DNA from: Bacillota bacterium
GTDB lineage: Bacteria; Bacillota; Sulfobacillia; JAJZYS01; JAJYTV01
Length of the DNA stretch: 64,000 nt
Direction of reading: 5' to 3'
Assembly (NCBI GenBank): GCA_021793645.1
Contig: JAJYSJ010000013.1
Location: 1-64,000, forward strand
Below, piece after piece: positions 9,600 to 20,465 of this stretch. The notes under the pieces were generated by a model. It searched no databases. It was not told the DNA's origin and worked only from the letters and a program-made list of their open reading frames with translations. The position numbers and the translations under genes were made by a program. Numbering within the stretch: position 1 is the first letter of the stretch; each line of letters starts with the position of its first letter.

Positions 9600-11594
9600 A
9601 TGGGAGATGTTGTACCCGACAGCGTCCGTAGTGTGGGCCTTTTCGGCCACGGCGGTTGCGGCAAGACGACACTCGCGGAAACCCTCCTCTTCAAGGCTGG
9701 AGCCCTAGATCGCCGCGGTCGAGTTGACGACGGCACGTCGAACCTCGACCAGGAACCAGAGGAACACCGCCGGCACATCAGCCTGAGTCTGGCTGTGGGT
9801 TCAGCTCTCTATCAAGGAAAGCGGCTGTATCTGATCGATACCCCGGGATACCTGGATTTTGTCGGCGAGGCACTGGCGGCGCAGCGCGTCGTAGACCTCG
9901 CTCTTTTGGTCGTTGATGCGGCATCGCCGGTGGAGGTTGGCGCGGAACTGGCGATGGCGCGGCTGCGCGAAGCCAAGGTACCGTGCATGGTCTTCGTCAA
10001 CAAGCTGGAGCGGGAGAACGCGGACCCCGAAAAGGCGCTTGCGGCGCTGCGCGAGGCGTTCGGCGAGAACCTTGCGGCGCTCACCTGGCCGATCGGCCTG
10101 GAAGGGGGACTGCGCGGCGCCTATGCGGTATGGAAGGGCGAGGGCTACGGAGCCGACGACCAGGCGCTCGCGGATATCCCGGAAGTTGCGGGAAGCTTGC
10201 GCGAGCAGCTGTCAGAGCGCGTTGCGGAGGCGGACGACGAAGCGCTGGCGCGTTACCTCGACGAGGGGGACCTGCCGCCTGAGCTTCTGGTGCGTGCGAC
10301 GCGGGAGGCTATCGCGATGGGCAGCTTCGTGCCCGTTCTCTTCGGATCCGCGCAGACACTCGCGGGAACGAAGCTGGTGCTCGACGCGATCGCCGAGTTC
10401 GGACCCGCTGCGCGGGCCGCCGACAACGCCAGCGACGAACCTGTCGTCTTCGTGTTCAAAACGACGGCGGACCAGCACGTTGGCCGGCTCAGTTTTTTTC
10501 GCGTCGTCTCGGGCCGGCTGCGGCCAGACGCCCATCTCCACAACCTGTGCCGCGGCAAGGATGAGCGCGTGGGCCAGATCTACCGTATGCGTGGTCGCCT
10601 GCAAGACCCGGTGACTGAACTCGTTGCCGGAGAGATCGGGTCGGTGGCGAAACTTTCCGAGACGCAGACGGGCGACACGCTCGCTCTGCACCCAGGCGGT
10701 CAGCTGCTGCCGCCGATCGCGTTCGAGGAGCCGGTGTTCCGGATGTCACTAAAGGCGAACAGTGCGGCGGATGACGACCACCTCCCGGTCGCGCTGCACC
10801 GCCTGCTGGAGGAGGACCCGACCCTGCGCATCGAGCACCCGAGCGGCCACGAAACGGTCGTGGCTGGACTTGGGGAGATGCAGCTCGAGGTGCTGCACGA
10901 CCGGCTGCGACGGAAGTTCTCGGTGGACGTGGCGATGGAGCTGCCCGAGGTGCCCTACCGAGAGACGCTGCGAGGCAACGTGCGCATCGAAGGCAAGCAC
11001 AAGAAGCAGAGCGGAGGCCACGGCCAATACGGCCACGTGTGGCTGGAGCTGTCGCCGGCTGACGGAGAGGAGTTCGTCTTCGAGGACAAGATCTTCGGCG
11101 GCGTTGTGCCCCAGCAGTATCGACCAGCGGTGGAGAAGGGCGTGCAGGAGGCGATGGCGCAGGGCGTGCTGGCAGGCTATCCTGTGGTCGGAGTGCGCTG
11201 TGCGCTCGTCGACGGCAGCTACCATTCCGTCGACTCGTCCGAGATGGCGTTCAAGGTGGCGGGTGCGCTGGCGTTCCGCGAAGGCGCCCAGCGCGCGAAG
11301 CCAGCACTGCTCGAACCGATCGACGAGGTCGAGATCGATTGCCCCGAGGCGGCGATGGGCGACATTATCGGTGTCTTGAATCGGAAGAGAGGCCGCGTCC
11401 TCGGCATGGAGACCGACGCCGGACGCGGCAAGGTGCGGGCGCTCGTCCCGCAGGCAGAACTCCAGCGCTACGCGATCGAACTCCGTTCGCTCGCAGGCGG
11501 GCGCGCGCGCTTCACCCAGCGCTTCGCGCTTTACGACGAGGTTCCGGCGCAGATCGCGCAGCAGATCATCCAAAAGGCGAAGGCGGGAATCTAG
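9600..11594 (+). CDS. Elongation factor G-like translational GTPase (EF-G2 type)
   Basis: 664 residues with the domain order of EF-G. G1 is GHGGCGKTT (about residue 16), the switch-II/G3 motif is DTPGYLDF, and G4 is NKLE instead of NKMD. Domain II, the EF-G domain IV signature (KHKKQSGGHGQYGHVW) and the C-terminal domain V (GDIIGVLNRKRGRVLGME) are all present. Compared with FusA it is shorter, the G-domain is more divergent, and it is not beside rpsL/rpsG/tuf, which fits the EF-G2 paralogue group whose cellular role is unsettled. It is followed after 2 bp by the HAD gene, so the two are translationally linked. Confidence 0.85.
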   Translation: MGDVVPDSVRSVGLFGHGGCGKTTLAETLLFKAGALDRRGRVDDGTSNLDQEPEEHRRHISLSLAVGSALYQGKRLYLIDTPGYLDFVGEALAAQRVVDLALLVVDAASPVEVGAELAMARLREAKVPCMVFVNKLERENADPEKALAALREAFGENLAALTWPIGLEGGLRGAYAVWKGEGYGADDQALADIPEVAGSLREQLSERVAEADDEALARYLDEGDLPPELLVRATREAIAMGSFVPVLFGSAQTLAGTKLVLDAIAEFGPAARAADNASDEPVVFVFKTTADQHVGRLSFFRVVSGRLRPDAHLHNLCRGKDERVGQIYRMRGRLQDPVTELVAGEIGSVAKLSETQTGDTLALHPGGQLLPPIAFEEPVFRMSLKANSAADDDHLPVALHRLLEEDPTLRIEHPSGHETVVAGLGEMQLEVLHDRLRRKFSVDVAMELPEVPYRETLRGNVRIEGKHKKQSGGHGQYGHVWLELSPADGEEFVFEDKIFGGVVPQQYRPAVEKGVQEAMAQGVLAGYPVVGVRCALVDGSYHSVDSSEMAFKVAGALAFREGAQRAKPALLEPIDEVEIDCPEAAMGDIIGVLNRKRGRVLGMETDAGRGKVRALVPQAELQRYAIELRSLAGGRARFTQRFALYDEVPAQIAQQIIQKAKAGI

Positions 11595-11596
11595 CA

Positions 11597-12328
11597 TTGA
11601 GCGATCGGCGCCACCTCCTGGTGGATCTCGACGGAACACTTCTCGGTATGGACATCGACCGCTTCTTGCCTATCTACCTTGAGCGTTTGGGCTCCTACGT
11701 CGGGGAGGCGGTTCGCCTCCCCGACTTCTCGCATCGCTTCATGGGGGCTGTGCAGGCGATGATCGCACCGCGCAGCGAGCCGCAGACCAACGAACGGGCA
11801 TTCTACACCGCATTCCGTGCGGGGCTTAGCGAGGACCTCTCAAAGCGCTGCGACGACGCGTTCGACGCGTTCTATCGCGAGGTGTTTCCGCAGCTGCGCG
11901 CCCACACCCGACCGATCCCAGGAGCACGCCGCTTTATCGCCGCTGCCCGGGATCGAGGCTACCACCTGACGCTCGCGACGAGTCCGGTGTTCCCGCTGCG
12001 GGCTATCGTCGAACGGCTGGCCTGGGCGGGCATCGGTGCCGACGTCTTTGAGCGGATCACCAGCTTTGAGAACTGCCACTTCGCGAAGCCCGACCACCGC
12101 TATTACCGGGAAGTTCTGGCGATGGCAGGGTGCGGCCCGCGAGATGCGCTGATGATCGGCAACGACCGGCGTGACGACGGTGCGGCAACCGCTGTCTCAA
12201 TACCGCTCGCCTGGGTAAACGGTAGCTTCAAGCGCACCCAAGACCCGATTGGCCAGCCGGTCTGGCGCGGCTCGATGCGGAAGCTTGCGCAGGCCATGGA
12301 AGAGGGGAATGCACCGTTCGCACGCTAA
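11597..12328 (+). CDS. HAD-family hydrolase (phosphatase)
   Basis: 243 residues. HAD motif I is LLVDLDGTLLG at the N-terminus (nucleophile Asp and acid Asp), motif II is LTLATSPVF, and motif III/IV is AKPDHRYYREVL followed by ALMIGNDRRDDGAAT. The cap is an alpha-helical C1 insertion. It hydrolyses a phosphate monoester or phosphoramide; the substrate cannot be read from sequence. The start is TTG 11597, three bases after the EF-G2 stop, with a weak AGGCGGG upstream. Its end abuts the methyltransferase gene. Confidence 0.82.
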   Translation: MSDRRHLLVDLDGTLLGMDIDRFLPIYLERLGSYVGEAVRLPDFSHRFMGAVQAMIAPRSEPQTNERAFYTAFRAGLSEDLSKRCDDAFDAFYREVFPQLRAHTRPIPGARRFIAAARDRGYHLTLATSPVFPLRAIVERLAWAGIGADVFERITSFENCHFAKPDHRYYREVLAMAGCGPRDALMIGNDRRDDGAATAVSIPLAWVNGSFKRTQDPIGQPVWRGSMRKLAQAMEEGNAPFAR

Positions 12329-12330
12329 AA

Positions 12331-13482
12331 CTGCGCTCCGGTGAGCACAGGGCACTGCATGGACACCCTTGGGTGTTCCGCGGCGAACTGCGGGAGGTGC
12401 CTGCAGACCTGCAGCCGGCCGAGATCGTACAGGTGGAGGACATGCGGGGACACATCGTGGGCGCCGGGTACGCAAATCCCGCGTCGAGCATCCTCGTGCG
12501 CCTGTTGACGCGAGGGACGGCCCTGCCCTCCCCCGATTGGGCGAAGGCGCAGCTCTTGCGGGCGATCGCACGGCGCAAGGAGAGGATGGGCGACGTCCCC
12601 GATCTGCGGCTGGTACACTCCGAAGCCGACGGGCTACCGGGACTCGTCGTGGAGCGCATCGCTGGTTACGCGATTGTGTCGCCGGACACCCTGGGTGCAG
12701 AGGAACTACTCCTGCCATGGCTGCTTCCCGAGATCGAAGCTCTGGCGCCAAACGGCGTCGTACTGCGGGCGCTGGCGCCGATCCGCCAGCGCGAGGGACT
12801 GGCCCCACGACTCGAGATGCTGCGCGGACGGGCCCCGCAGGCCCCTGTGGTCGCGCAGGAAGGCGACATCCGCTATGAAGTCGACCTGTTCGGGGGACAG
12901 AAGACCGGACACTACTTCGACCAGCGAGAGAATCGTGCACTCTGCCGTAGCCTCGCCGCCGGGCGGCGGGTGCTCGACGTCTTCTCCTATACCGGCGGCT
13001 TCGCCATTGCGGCGGCGCTGGGCGGCGCATCCGAGGTGATGGCCGTCGACAGTTCCGAAGAGGCGCTTCAGACCCTGGAGCGCAACGCGGCGCTCAACGG
13101 TGCCGCGGTGGCAGTGCGCGAAGAGAACGCCTTCGACCTTTTGCGGCAACTGGTGCGCGACAAGGAGCAGTACGACCTCATCGTGCTGGACCCGCCGCCC
13201 TTTGCGCGCGGCAAGGACCATCTGGATGCAGCCCTGCGCGCCTACAAGGAGATCAACCTGCGTGCGATGCGCCTGCTGGCTCCGGGCGGCTACCTCTTGA
13301 CCGCCAGCTGCTCGCACGCAGTGTCGCTTGCCGACTTCCTCGCGGTCGTTGACGATGCCGCGCAAGACGCCGGCGTGCCCCTCACTCGCATCGCGGTGCG
13401 AGGTCCCGCCCCGGACCACCCCGTACGGGTGGAGGTCCCGGAGTCGGACTACCTACACCTTCTTGCCCTGCAACGCGACTGA
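12331..13482 (+). CDS. Class I SAM-dependent rRNA methyltransferase (RlmI/RlmK-like, PUA domain)
   Basis: About 383 residues. An N-terminal PUA-like domain (HPWVFRGEL, GAGYANPASSILVRLL), a middle EEHI-like domain, and a C-terminal Rossmann methyltransferase with RVLDVFSYTGGFAIAAAL (SAM motif I), the catalytic region IVLDPPPFARGKDHL and ASCSHAVSLADF. Homologues methylate a cytosine C5 in 23S rRNA. The start is unclear: PUA-like residues continue upstream of GTG 12373 (LRSGEHRALHGHPWVF), and the frame has no ATG, GTG or TTG there, so I annotate from CTG 12331, just after the HAD stop. A GAGGGG ribosome-site-like sequence is at 12302-12307. Confidence 0.8.
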   Translation: MRSGEHRALHGHPWVFRGELREVPADLQPAEIVQVEDMRGHIVGAGYANPASSILVRLLTRGTALPSPDWAKAQLLRAIARRKERMGDVPDLRLVHSEADGLPGLVVERIAGYAIVSPDTLGAEELLLPWLLPEIEALAPNGVVLRALAPIRQREGLAPRLEMLRGRAPQAPVVAQEGDIRYEVDLFGGQKTGHYFDQRENRALCRSLAAGRRVLDVFSYTGGFAIAAALGGASEVMAVDSSEEALQTLERNAALNGAAVAVREENAFDLLRQLVRDKEQYDLIVLDPPPFARGKDHLDAALRAYKEINLRAMRLLAPGGYLLTASCSHAVSLADFLAVVDDAAQDAGVPLTRIAVRGPAPDHPVRVEVPESDYLHLLALQRD

Positions 13483-13486
13483 CCGC

Positions 13487-13533
13487 TTTACAACCGGCAG
13501 GGCCTGCCTATAATAAGGTCAGGGAAGGTCAAA
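13487..13533 (+). promoter_or_regulatory. Sigma-A promoter with CtsR operator before ctsR
   Basis: -35 TTTACA (13487-13492), 16-bp spacer, -10 TATAAT (13509-13514). A CtsR box, GGTCAGG-GAA-GGTCAAA, occupies 13517-13533 over the start point. It matches the known heptad direct repeat GGTCAAA-NNN-GGTCAAA except for two bases in the first copy. This indicates autoregulation of the whole ctsR-mcsA-mcsB-clpC operon. Confidence 0.88.
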
Positions 13534-13555
13534 TACCCACTGGAGGAAGCCAAAG

Positions 13556-14014
13556 ATGTCGCTCACCTTGGCGGACGCCATTGAACGCCACATACTTGCG
13601 CTCCTTGAAGAGAGCGGGGAAGCAGCCCTGCAGCGGGTTGACCTGGCGAGGCACTACGACTGCGCGCCATCGCAGATCAACTACGTCCTGAGTACGCGCT
13701 TCTCGCCTGAGCGGGGATTTGTGACCGTCAGCCGCCGGGGTGGCGGGGGTTACATCCGTATCGTGCGGTCCGTCGAGCCCGAATTGCCGCAGATGGCGGC
13801 TATGCTGCGCCGATCCCAATCCGGGATCGCCGAGGCGGGCGCGGTTGCGATCATCGCGCGCTGCAACGCCAGCGGGTGGCTTGGCGAACGCGAAGCGCAG
13901 ATACTCATGAGCATGGTGCGCCGCGATGTGTTGGACCTTCCGCTGCCCGAGCGAGACCTCCTGCGCGCCAGACTCCTTGCCGCCGCGCTGCTCGCGGTCT
14001 CACAGGGGAGGTGA
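13556..14014 (+). CDS. ctsR: CtsR, class III stress gene repressor
   Basis: 152 residues. The winged helix is diagnostic: DYCAPSQINYVL-like helix (DCAPSQINYVLSTRFSPERG) and the glycine wing SRRGGGGYIRIV. CtsR represses clp genes by binding GGTCAAA repeats and is released by heat and McsB arginine phosphorylation. GGAGG lies about ten bases before ATG 13556. It is first in a four-gene operon with a CtsR box at 13517-13533. Only four bases separate its stop from mcsA. Confidence 0.95.
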   Translation: MSLTLADAIERHILALLEESGEAALQRVDLARHYDCAPSQINYVLSTRFSPERGFVTVSRRGGGGYIRIVRSVEPELPQMAAMLRRSQSGIAEAGAVAIIARCNASGWLGEREAQILMSMVRRDVLDLPLPERDLLRARLLAAALLAVSQGR

Positions 14015-14018
14015 GCCG

Positions 14019-14519
14019 GTGACCTGTCAGGAATGCGGCCTTCGTCCCGCGTCGGTGCATCTGACCAAAGTGGTGAACGGCCACGTCGAGCAGACGCACC
14101 TTTGCGGGACCTGCGCCCAGCAAAAAGGAGAGTTCCAGTTCTTCACCGATCCGGCATCGCTCCTTCAGAACCTTCTGGCCAACTTCGTTGGACAGGAGCA
14201 GGTGGCAGAGCCGAAGACGGAGGTCCGCTGTTCGAGCTGCGGCTTCCGGTTCAGCGAATTCCGAGAGACCGGACGCCTCGGGTGTCCCGCGTGCTACACG
14301 CAGTTCCGCAGCGAGCTCGAGCCCATGCTGCGGCGTTTGCATGGCACGACGGACCACCGCGGCAAGCTGCCGACACGGCGCGGGCAGGCCTTTGAGCGAA
14401 CGCGCCGCATCCAGGCATTGCGTGACCGCTTGCAGCAGGCCGTGCAGCGCGAAGAGTACGAGACCGCAGCAAAGCTGCGAGACGAATTGAAGGCAGCCGA
14501 AGCGGGGGGAGCTTCATGA
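14019..14519 (+). CDS. mcsA: McsA, zinc-binding activator of McsB
   Basis: 166 residues. Four CXXC pairs are seen (CQEC, CGTC, CSSC, CPAC), arranged as two zinc ribbons, followed by a C-terminal UVR motif (QREEYETAAKLRDELKAAE). McsA activates the McsB arginine kinase and senses redox/metal stress. The start is GTG 14019 behind GGGGAGGTGAG. The stop overlaps the mcsB start by four bases (ATGA), a sign of translational coupling. Confidence 0.94.
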   Translation: MTCQECGLRPASVHLTKVVNGHVEQTHLCGTCAQQKGEFQFFTDPASLLQNLLANFVGQEQVAEPKTEVRCSSCGFRFSEFRETGRLGCPACYTQFRSELEPMLRRLHGTTDHRGKLPTRRGQAFERTRRIQALRDRLQQAVQREEYETAAKLRDELKAAEAGGAS

Positions 14520-15568
14520 ACCTTGAGGGCCACCTCTCATCCCCGCGCAGTGCTTGGACGTCCGGCGGCGGGGAGATGTCGGACGTCGTCGTTTCGAGCC
14601 GCGCTCGCCTTGCGCGCAACCTCGATGGCTACCCATTTCCCGAACACCTGCAGCCCGATCCCGGCGAACAGGTGGTGCAGCGGGTCCAGGGCGCTGTTAC
14701 GGGGCTCGGCCGCGGCTGGGAGTTCTATCGTCTGCAGGGCCTCAGTGCTGTCGACCGGCAGGTGCTGCTGGAGAAGCACTTGATCAGTCCGCAGCAGGCC
14801 CAGTCGCCCGACCGCGCCGCGCTCGCCCTGCGCGAGGACGAAGCCCTCAGCGTAATGGTTAACGAGGAGGACCATTTGCGCGTGCAGGCGATCCTGCCCG
14901 GGCTGGCCGTCGGACATGCGCTTCGCTTGGCGCTGGAGACGGACGACCGCCTCGAGCAGAACCTCGACTTCGCCTTCACCCCCGACCGTGGGTACCTGAC
15001 CGCCTGCCCGACCAACGTCGGAACAGGGCTGCGCCTTTCGGTCATGCTACACCTGGGCGGGCTGGCCCGAACGCAGCGCATCCAGCAGTTGCTGCAGGTT
15101 TTGCCGAAGCTCGGACTTGCGGTGCGAGGGCTCTACGGTGAGGGGACAGAGGCGATCGGCAATCTCTTTCAGATCTCCAATCAGATCACCCTGGGCCAGA
15201 CCGAAGAGGAGGTGGCGGGAGGCATCGAGCGCGCTGCGCTCGAAGTGATCGAGCAGGAGCGGCAAGCGCGTCGGCTGCTCGCCGAGAACGCACTGCCGGA
15301 GGTACAGGACCGCGTCCACCGAGCCTACGGGATTCTGCGCTACGCGAGGCTGCTGGGCGCCGAAGAGGCGATGCACCTCCTTTCGGATCTCCGGCTCGGT
15401 ACGGAAATGGGCCTTCTCCAAGTGCCCCTGCCAATGGTCAATGAGCTTCTCCTGCTGGCCCTGCCAGGCTTTCTCTCTCGCACAGTCGGTCACGAACTGC
15501 AGCCAGCGGAGCAACGTGCCGCACGGGCAAACCTGATCCGGGAACGGCTGCAGAAGGAGGTTGGATAA
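14516..15568 (+). CDS. mcsB: McsB, protein arginine kinase
   Basis: 350 residues, usual length. The phosphagen-kinase fold is recognisable: [18 protein letters not shown] near the N-terminus, [12 protein letters not shown], and the [19 protein letters not shown] active-site loop. McsB phosphorylates arginine in CtsR and in misfolded proteins, marking them for ClpCP. It overlaps mcsA by four bases and is followed by clpC after two bases, so all four proteins come from one transcript. Confidence 0.95.
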   Translation: MNLEGHLSSPRSAWTSGGGEMSDVVVSSRARLARNLDGYPFPEHLQPDPGEQVVQRVQGAVTGLGRGWEFYRLQGLSAVDRQVLLEKHLISPQQAQSPDRAALALREDEALSVMVNEEDHLRVQAILPGLAVGHALRLALETDDRLEQNLDFAFTPDRGYLTACPTNVGTGLRLSVMLHLGGLARTQRIQQLLQVLPKLGLAVRGLYGEGTEAIGNLFQISNQITLGQTEEEVAGGIERAALEVIEQERQARRLLAENALPEVQDRVHRAYGILRYARLLGAEEAMHLLSDLRLGTEMGLLQVPLPMVNELLLLALPGFLSRTVGHELQPAEQRAARANLIRERLQKEVG

Positions 15569-15570
15569 CG

Positions 15571-18015
<2,445 letters not shown>

Positions 18016-18026
18016 CCTGCCACCGA

Positions 18027-18068
18027 GCGACCCTGCCTGCGAACGGTCGCAGGCAGGGTCGCTTTTCT
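18027..18068 (+). terminator. Rho-independent terminator after clpC
   Basis: A perfect 16-bp stem, GCGACCCTGCCTGCGA / TCGCAGGCAGGGTCGC, with loop ACGG, is followed directly by TTTTCT. It ends the ctsR operon 12 bases past the clpC stop. Confidence 0.93.
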
Positions 18069-18160
18069 CTACAAACTCGCTAGGCGCTGCTCGCCGCATG
18101 CAATCGCTCGGACTAGTCAGCGTAGCCTAGGGGGGAAGGCATTCAGGGAGGGCCGGCAGT

Positions 18161-19207
18161 GTGCGTGACGAAACCGAACGTCTGCATCAGATCCTGCGTC
18201 GGGTGGCGCCCGGGACACCGCTGAGAGAAGGATTGGAGAACGTACTGCACGCAGGCACCGGCGGCCTGATCGTGCTCGGGGACTCCCCAGAGGTGTTGGG
18301 CCTTGCAGCCGGTGGGTTCCGCATCGACTGCCCATTTTTGGCGTCGGCAGTCTACGAACTGGCAAAGATGGACGGAGCGATCATCCTATCGGCGGACGGA
18401 GACCGCATCCTGCACGCCAATGTGCAATTGGTGCCCGACGCACGGCTGCCATCGCTCGAGACAGGCATCCGCCACCGCACCGCGGAACGGGTCAGCCGCC
18501 AAACCGGCTGTCTAGTCGTCGCGATTTCGCAGCGCCGCCGTCAGATCACGCTCTACAAGGGAGCGCTTCGTCACGTCCTACGCGATGCCTCGGTGGTGCT
18601 GGGCCGAGCGAACCAGGCCCTGCAGACGCTGGAGCGGCAACGACTCGCCCTAAGGTCGGAAATCGAGGAACTTGGGGCGCTGGAGTTCACAGGCGATGTA
18701 ACGTTGGACGATGTCGTGGCGATCATCCAGCGTGCGGCATTGGCGGATCGGATCGCTGCCGAGGTGGCCGGCTACATCGAGGAACTCGGGTCCGAGGGAC
18801 GCCTGGTCGCGATGCAGCTCCAGGAATTGATGCGCGGTCTGCCGGAAGAGATCCTCTACGTACTGCGCGACTATGCGGCGAAGTCCGACATTGCCTACGC
18901 TCGCGAGATCCGCGACCAGCTTGCGGAATGGAGCGCGGACGCAATCTTGGACCTTAGCGCGATCGCGCGCCTTCTCGGCCACCCGGGAGAGCTCGAGCAA
19001 GTCGTCCAGCCGCGCGGACTGCGCGTGCTCCGTCATGTCCCACGCCTGCCTCCGCCGGTAGCGGAGCATCTTGCTGAGCGCTTCGGGACTCTGCTGCGGC
19101 TTCTTTCGGCCAGCATCGAAGAGTTGGACGACGTCGAGGGGATTGGCGCGACCCGTGCCCGTTCAATCCAGGCACACTTGCAGCGCATGCGTGAACTGTC
19201 CCGCTAA
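18161..19207 (+). CDS. disA: DisA, DNA-integrity scanning diadenylate cyclase
   Basis: 348 residues. The DAC domain motifs are ELAKMDGAIILS (DGA) and TGIRHRTAERVSRQTG (RHR), both required for c-di-AMP synthesis from two ATP. A central helical linker leads to a C-terminal HhH region (DDVEGIGATRARSIQAHL) that binds branched DNA. The protein couples DNA integrity to c-di-AMP level, delaying sporulation when DNA is damaged. GTG 18161 follows GGGAGG. Its place after clpC is as in other Bacillota, although radA, often between them, is absent here. Confidence 0.95.
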   Translation: MRDETERLHQILRRVAPGTPLREGLENVLHAGTGGLIVLGDSPEVLGLAAGGFRIDCPFLASAVYELAKMDGAIILSADGDRILHANVQLVPDARLPSLETGIRHRTAERVSRQTGCLVVAISQRRRQITLYKGALRHVLRDASVVLGRANQALQTLERQRLALRSEIEELGALEFTGDVTLDDVVAIIQRAALADRIAAEVAGYIEELGSEGRLVAMQLQELMRGLPEEILYVLRDYAAKSDIAYAREIRDQLAEWSADAILDLSAIARLLGHPGELEQVVQPRGLRVLRHVPRLPPPVAEHLAERFGTLLRLLSASIEELDDVEGIGATRARSIQAHLQRMRELSR

Positions 19208-19231
19208 CTCGGATTGGGTCAGCAAATGAAA

Positions 19232-19256
19232 TGCGTCCGGCGATGCGCCGGACGCA
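19232..19256. terminator. Hairpin terminator between disA and the convergent gene
   Basis: A perfect 11-bp stem, TGCGTCCGGCG / CGCCGGACGCA with loop ATG, lies 24 bases beyond the disA stop and 16 bases before the end of the minus-strand gene. No long T-run, so efficiency is uncertain; it may serve both strands. Confidence 0.7.
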
Positions 19257-19271
19257 GGGGAACCATCCCGC

Positions 19272-19667
19272 TTAGGAGAAGTTGAAAATGCCGAGCGCCG
19301 AAATGCGCTGTTGCTCCTTCAGCAGGCAGTCATAGAGGTTCATGTCGACCGTATTCAGCACGCCCGTCATGTAGAAGAGCGTCTGGCCGATCTCGGTTTC
19401 AAGCACCTCACGGCAGTTGTCGCATAGTTGCCCGCGCACACCGGAATCGAGGAAGGTGCGCAACTGCTCCAGCGAGATGCCCTCGGGGATCGGGTGCTTT
19501 TCCGCATGGACCGTGATGCACCCGCAGTCGGTCACTGCCTTGGCAACCGCGCGGTTTACGCGTGCGACCGATTCCTGCAGTTTGGACACGGTGTCGAGGA
19601 CGTTCTTGTGGCGGATGAGGCACTCGCCGACGGTCTCTTGGAACTGATCGCACAGGAGGTCTTTCAT
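19272..19667 (-). CDS. DUF1573-type small Cys-containing protein
   Basis: 131 residues. It resembles a short protein of sporulating Bacillota often placed near disA/carD: MKDLLCDQFQETVGECLIRH at the start, RVNRAVAKAVTDCGC in the middle, a CDNC pair, and NLYDCLLKEQQRISALGIFN at the end. Its overall helical layout recalls MazG-type nucleotide pyrophosphohydrolases, but no catalytic motif is visible. GGAGGAGGGG lies eight bases before ATG 19667. Function unknown. It lies against the direction of the surrounding core genes. Confidence 0.6.
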   Translation of the reverse strand: MKDLLCDQFQETVGECLIRHKNVLDTVSKLQESVARVNRAVAKAVTDCGCITVHAEKHPIPEGISLEQLRTFLDSGVRGQLCDNCREVLETEIGQTLFYMTGVLNTVDMNLYDCLLKEQQRISALGIFNFS

Positions 19668-19748
19668 CCGCTCGACCCCTCCTCCAAGGTGGCCTCATTA
19701 TACCGACCGTCAAAGTCGGGTGTCAACGCGGGGCTCCGCGAGGTGTGC

Positions 19749-19777
19749 TTGAACGAGGGACAAGGTGTAGTTATAAT
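19749..19777 (+). promoter_or_regulatory. Sigma-A promoter for carD
   Basis: -35 TTGAAC (19749-19754), 17-bp spacer, -10 TATAAT (19772-19777). Expected transcription start about 19784, about 60 bases before the proposed CTG start of the CarD gene. Confidence 0.85.
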
Positions 19778-19843
19778 AAACCTTTCATCCTATTGACGAA
19801 GACCATCCGTGCCCCCTACCGTAGAGGAAGGGGGCGTTGCGCA

Positions 19844-20320
19844 CTGGAGTACGCGGTCGGTGATCGTATCGTATATCCCCTGCACGGGGCTGGCGTCATC
19901 GAAGGGGTCGAGCAGCGCGACGTGCTTGGCCGCACGGAGGAATACTACATCGTTCGTCTGATCGTTGGTGACATGCGTGCACTTATCCCGGTCTCCCGTG
20001 CGGATGCGGCAGGGATCCGTCCGGTCGCAGATCGCGCCCGCATCGAGCAGGCGCTCTTGGCATCGCGCGAAGTGGTGGAGACGCATGCTGGCTACGGCGA
20101 GCGGTTCCGTGCGAACAATGCCAAACTGCGCGCGGGCGATGTGGAAGCTGTTGCAGAGGTCGTCGGAACGCTCTCGCGCCGCCAGCGTCAGCGTGGTCTC
20201 TCGGCTGGTGAAGCCAGGCTCTTTGAACAAGCCTGGCAGATATTGCTGTCCGAGGTCGCCTTGTCAGCCCGCATCCCGCCAGATCGTGCTGACGCCTTCT
20301 TACGCGACTCTGTCGGGTGA
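19844..20320 (+). CDS. CarD/CdnL-family RNA polymerase-binding regulator
   Basis: About 158 residues. The N-terminal RNAP-interacting Tudor-like domain is clear: YAVGDRIVYPLHGAGVIEGV followed by YYIVRLIVGDMRALIPVSRADAAGIRPV. The helical C-terminal part (LSAGEARLFEQAWQILLSEVAL) is the DNA-binding domain. CarD proteins bind the beta subunit and stabilise open complexes, notably at rRNA promoters. The start is not ATG/GTG/TTG: CTG 19844 gives the family N-terminus (MEYAVGDR) about ten bases after AGGAAGGGGG; TTG 19792 would leave no room for a ribosome site after the promoter. Confidence 0.85.
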   Translation: MEYAVGDRIVYPLHGAGVIEGVEQRDVLGRTEEYYIVRLIVGDMRALIPVSRADAAGIRPVADRARIEQALLASREVVETHAGYGERFRANNAKLRAGDVEAVAEVVGTLSRRQRQRGLSAGEARLFEQAWQILLSEVALSARIPPDRADAFLRDSVG

Positions 20321-20405
20321 ATCGTATCCGTCCCTGCCGTTTGGGCGAATCTAGTCCCGAAAGGACACGATTGGCAGGGGAGGAAAACATGTCGATGTTC
20401 TTCAT

Positions 20406-20435
20406 TTGCGGCCATCGGAACGGATCTCCTATAAT
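20406..20435 (+). promoter_or_regulatory. Probable sigma-A promoter for the yacL-ispDF pair
   Basis: -35-like TTGCGG (20406-20411), 18-bp spacer, -10 TATAAT (20430-20435), about 30 bases before the ATG at 20466. The -10 box is perfect; the -35 is weak. Confidence 0.6.
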
Positions 20436-20465
20436 TAGTCCCGTGAGAAGGACGGTGACTCCACG

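Noticed and set aside
8253-9650. A 465-codon frame opposite the polytopic membrane protein
   Set aside because: Gln/Arg/Gly-rich translation without domains; the plus-strand gene has a ribosome site and membrane helices.
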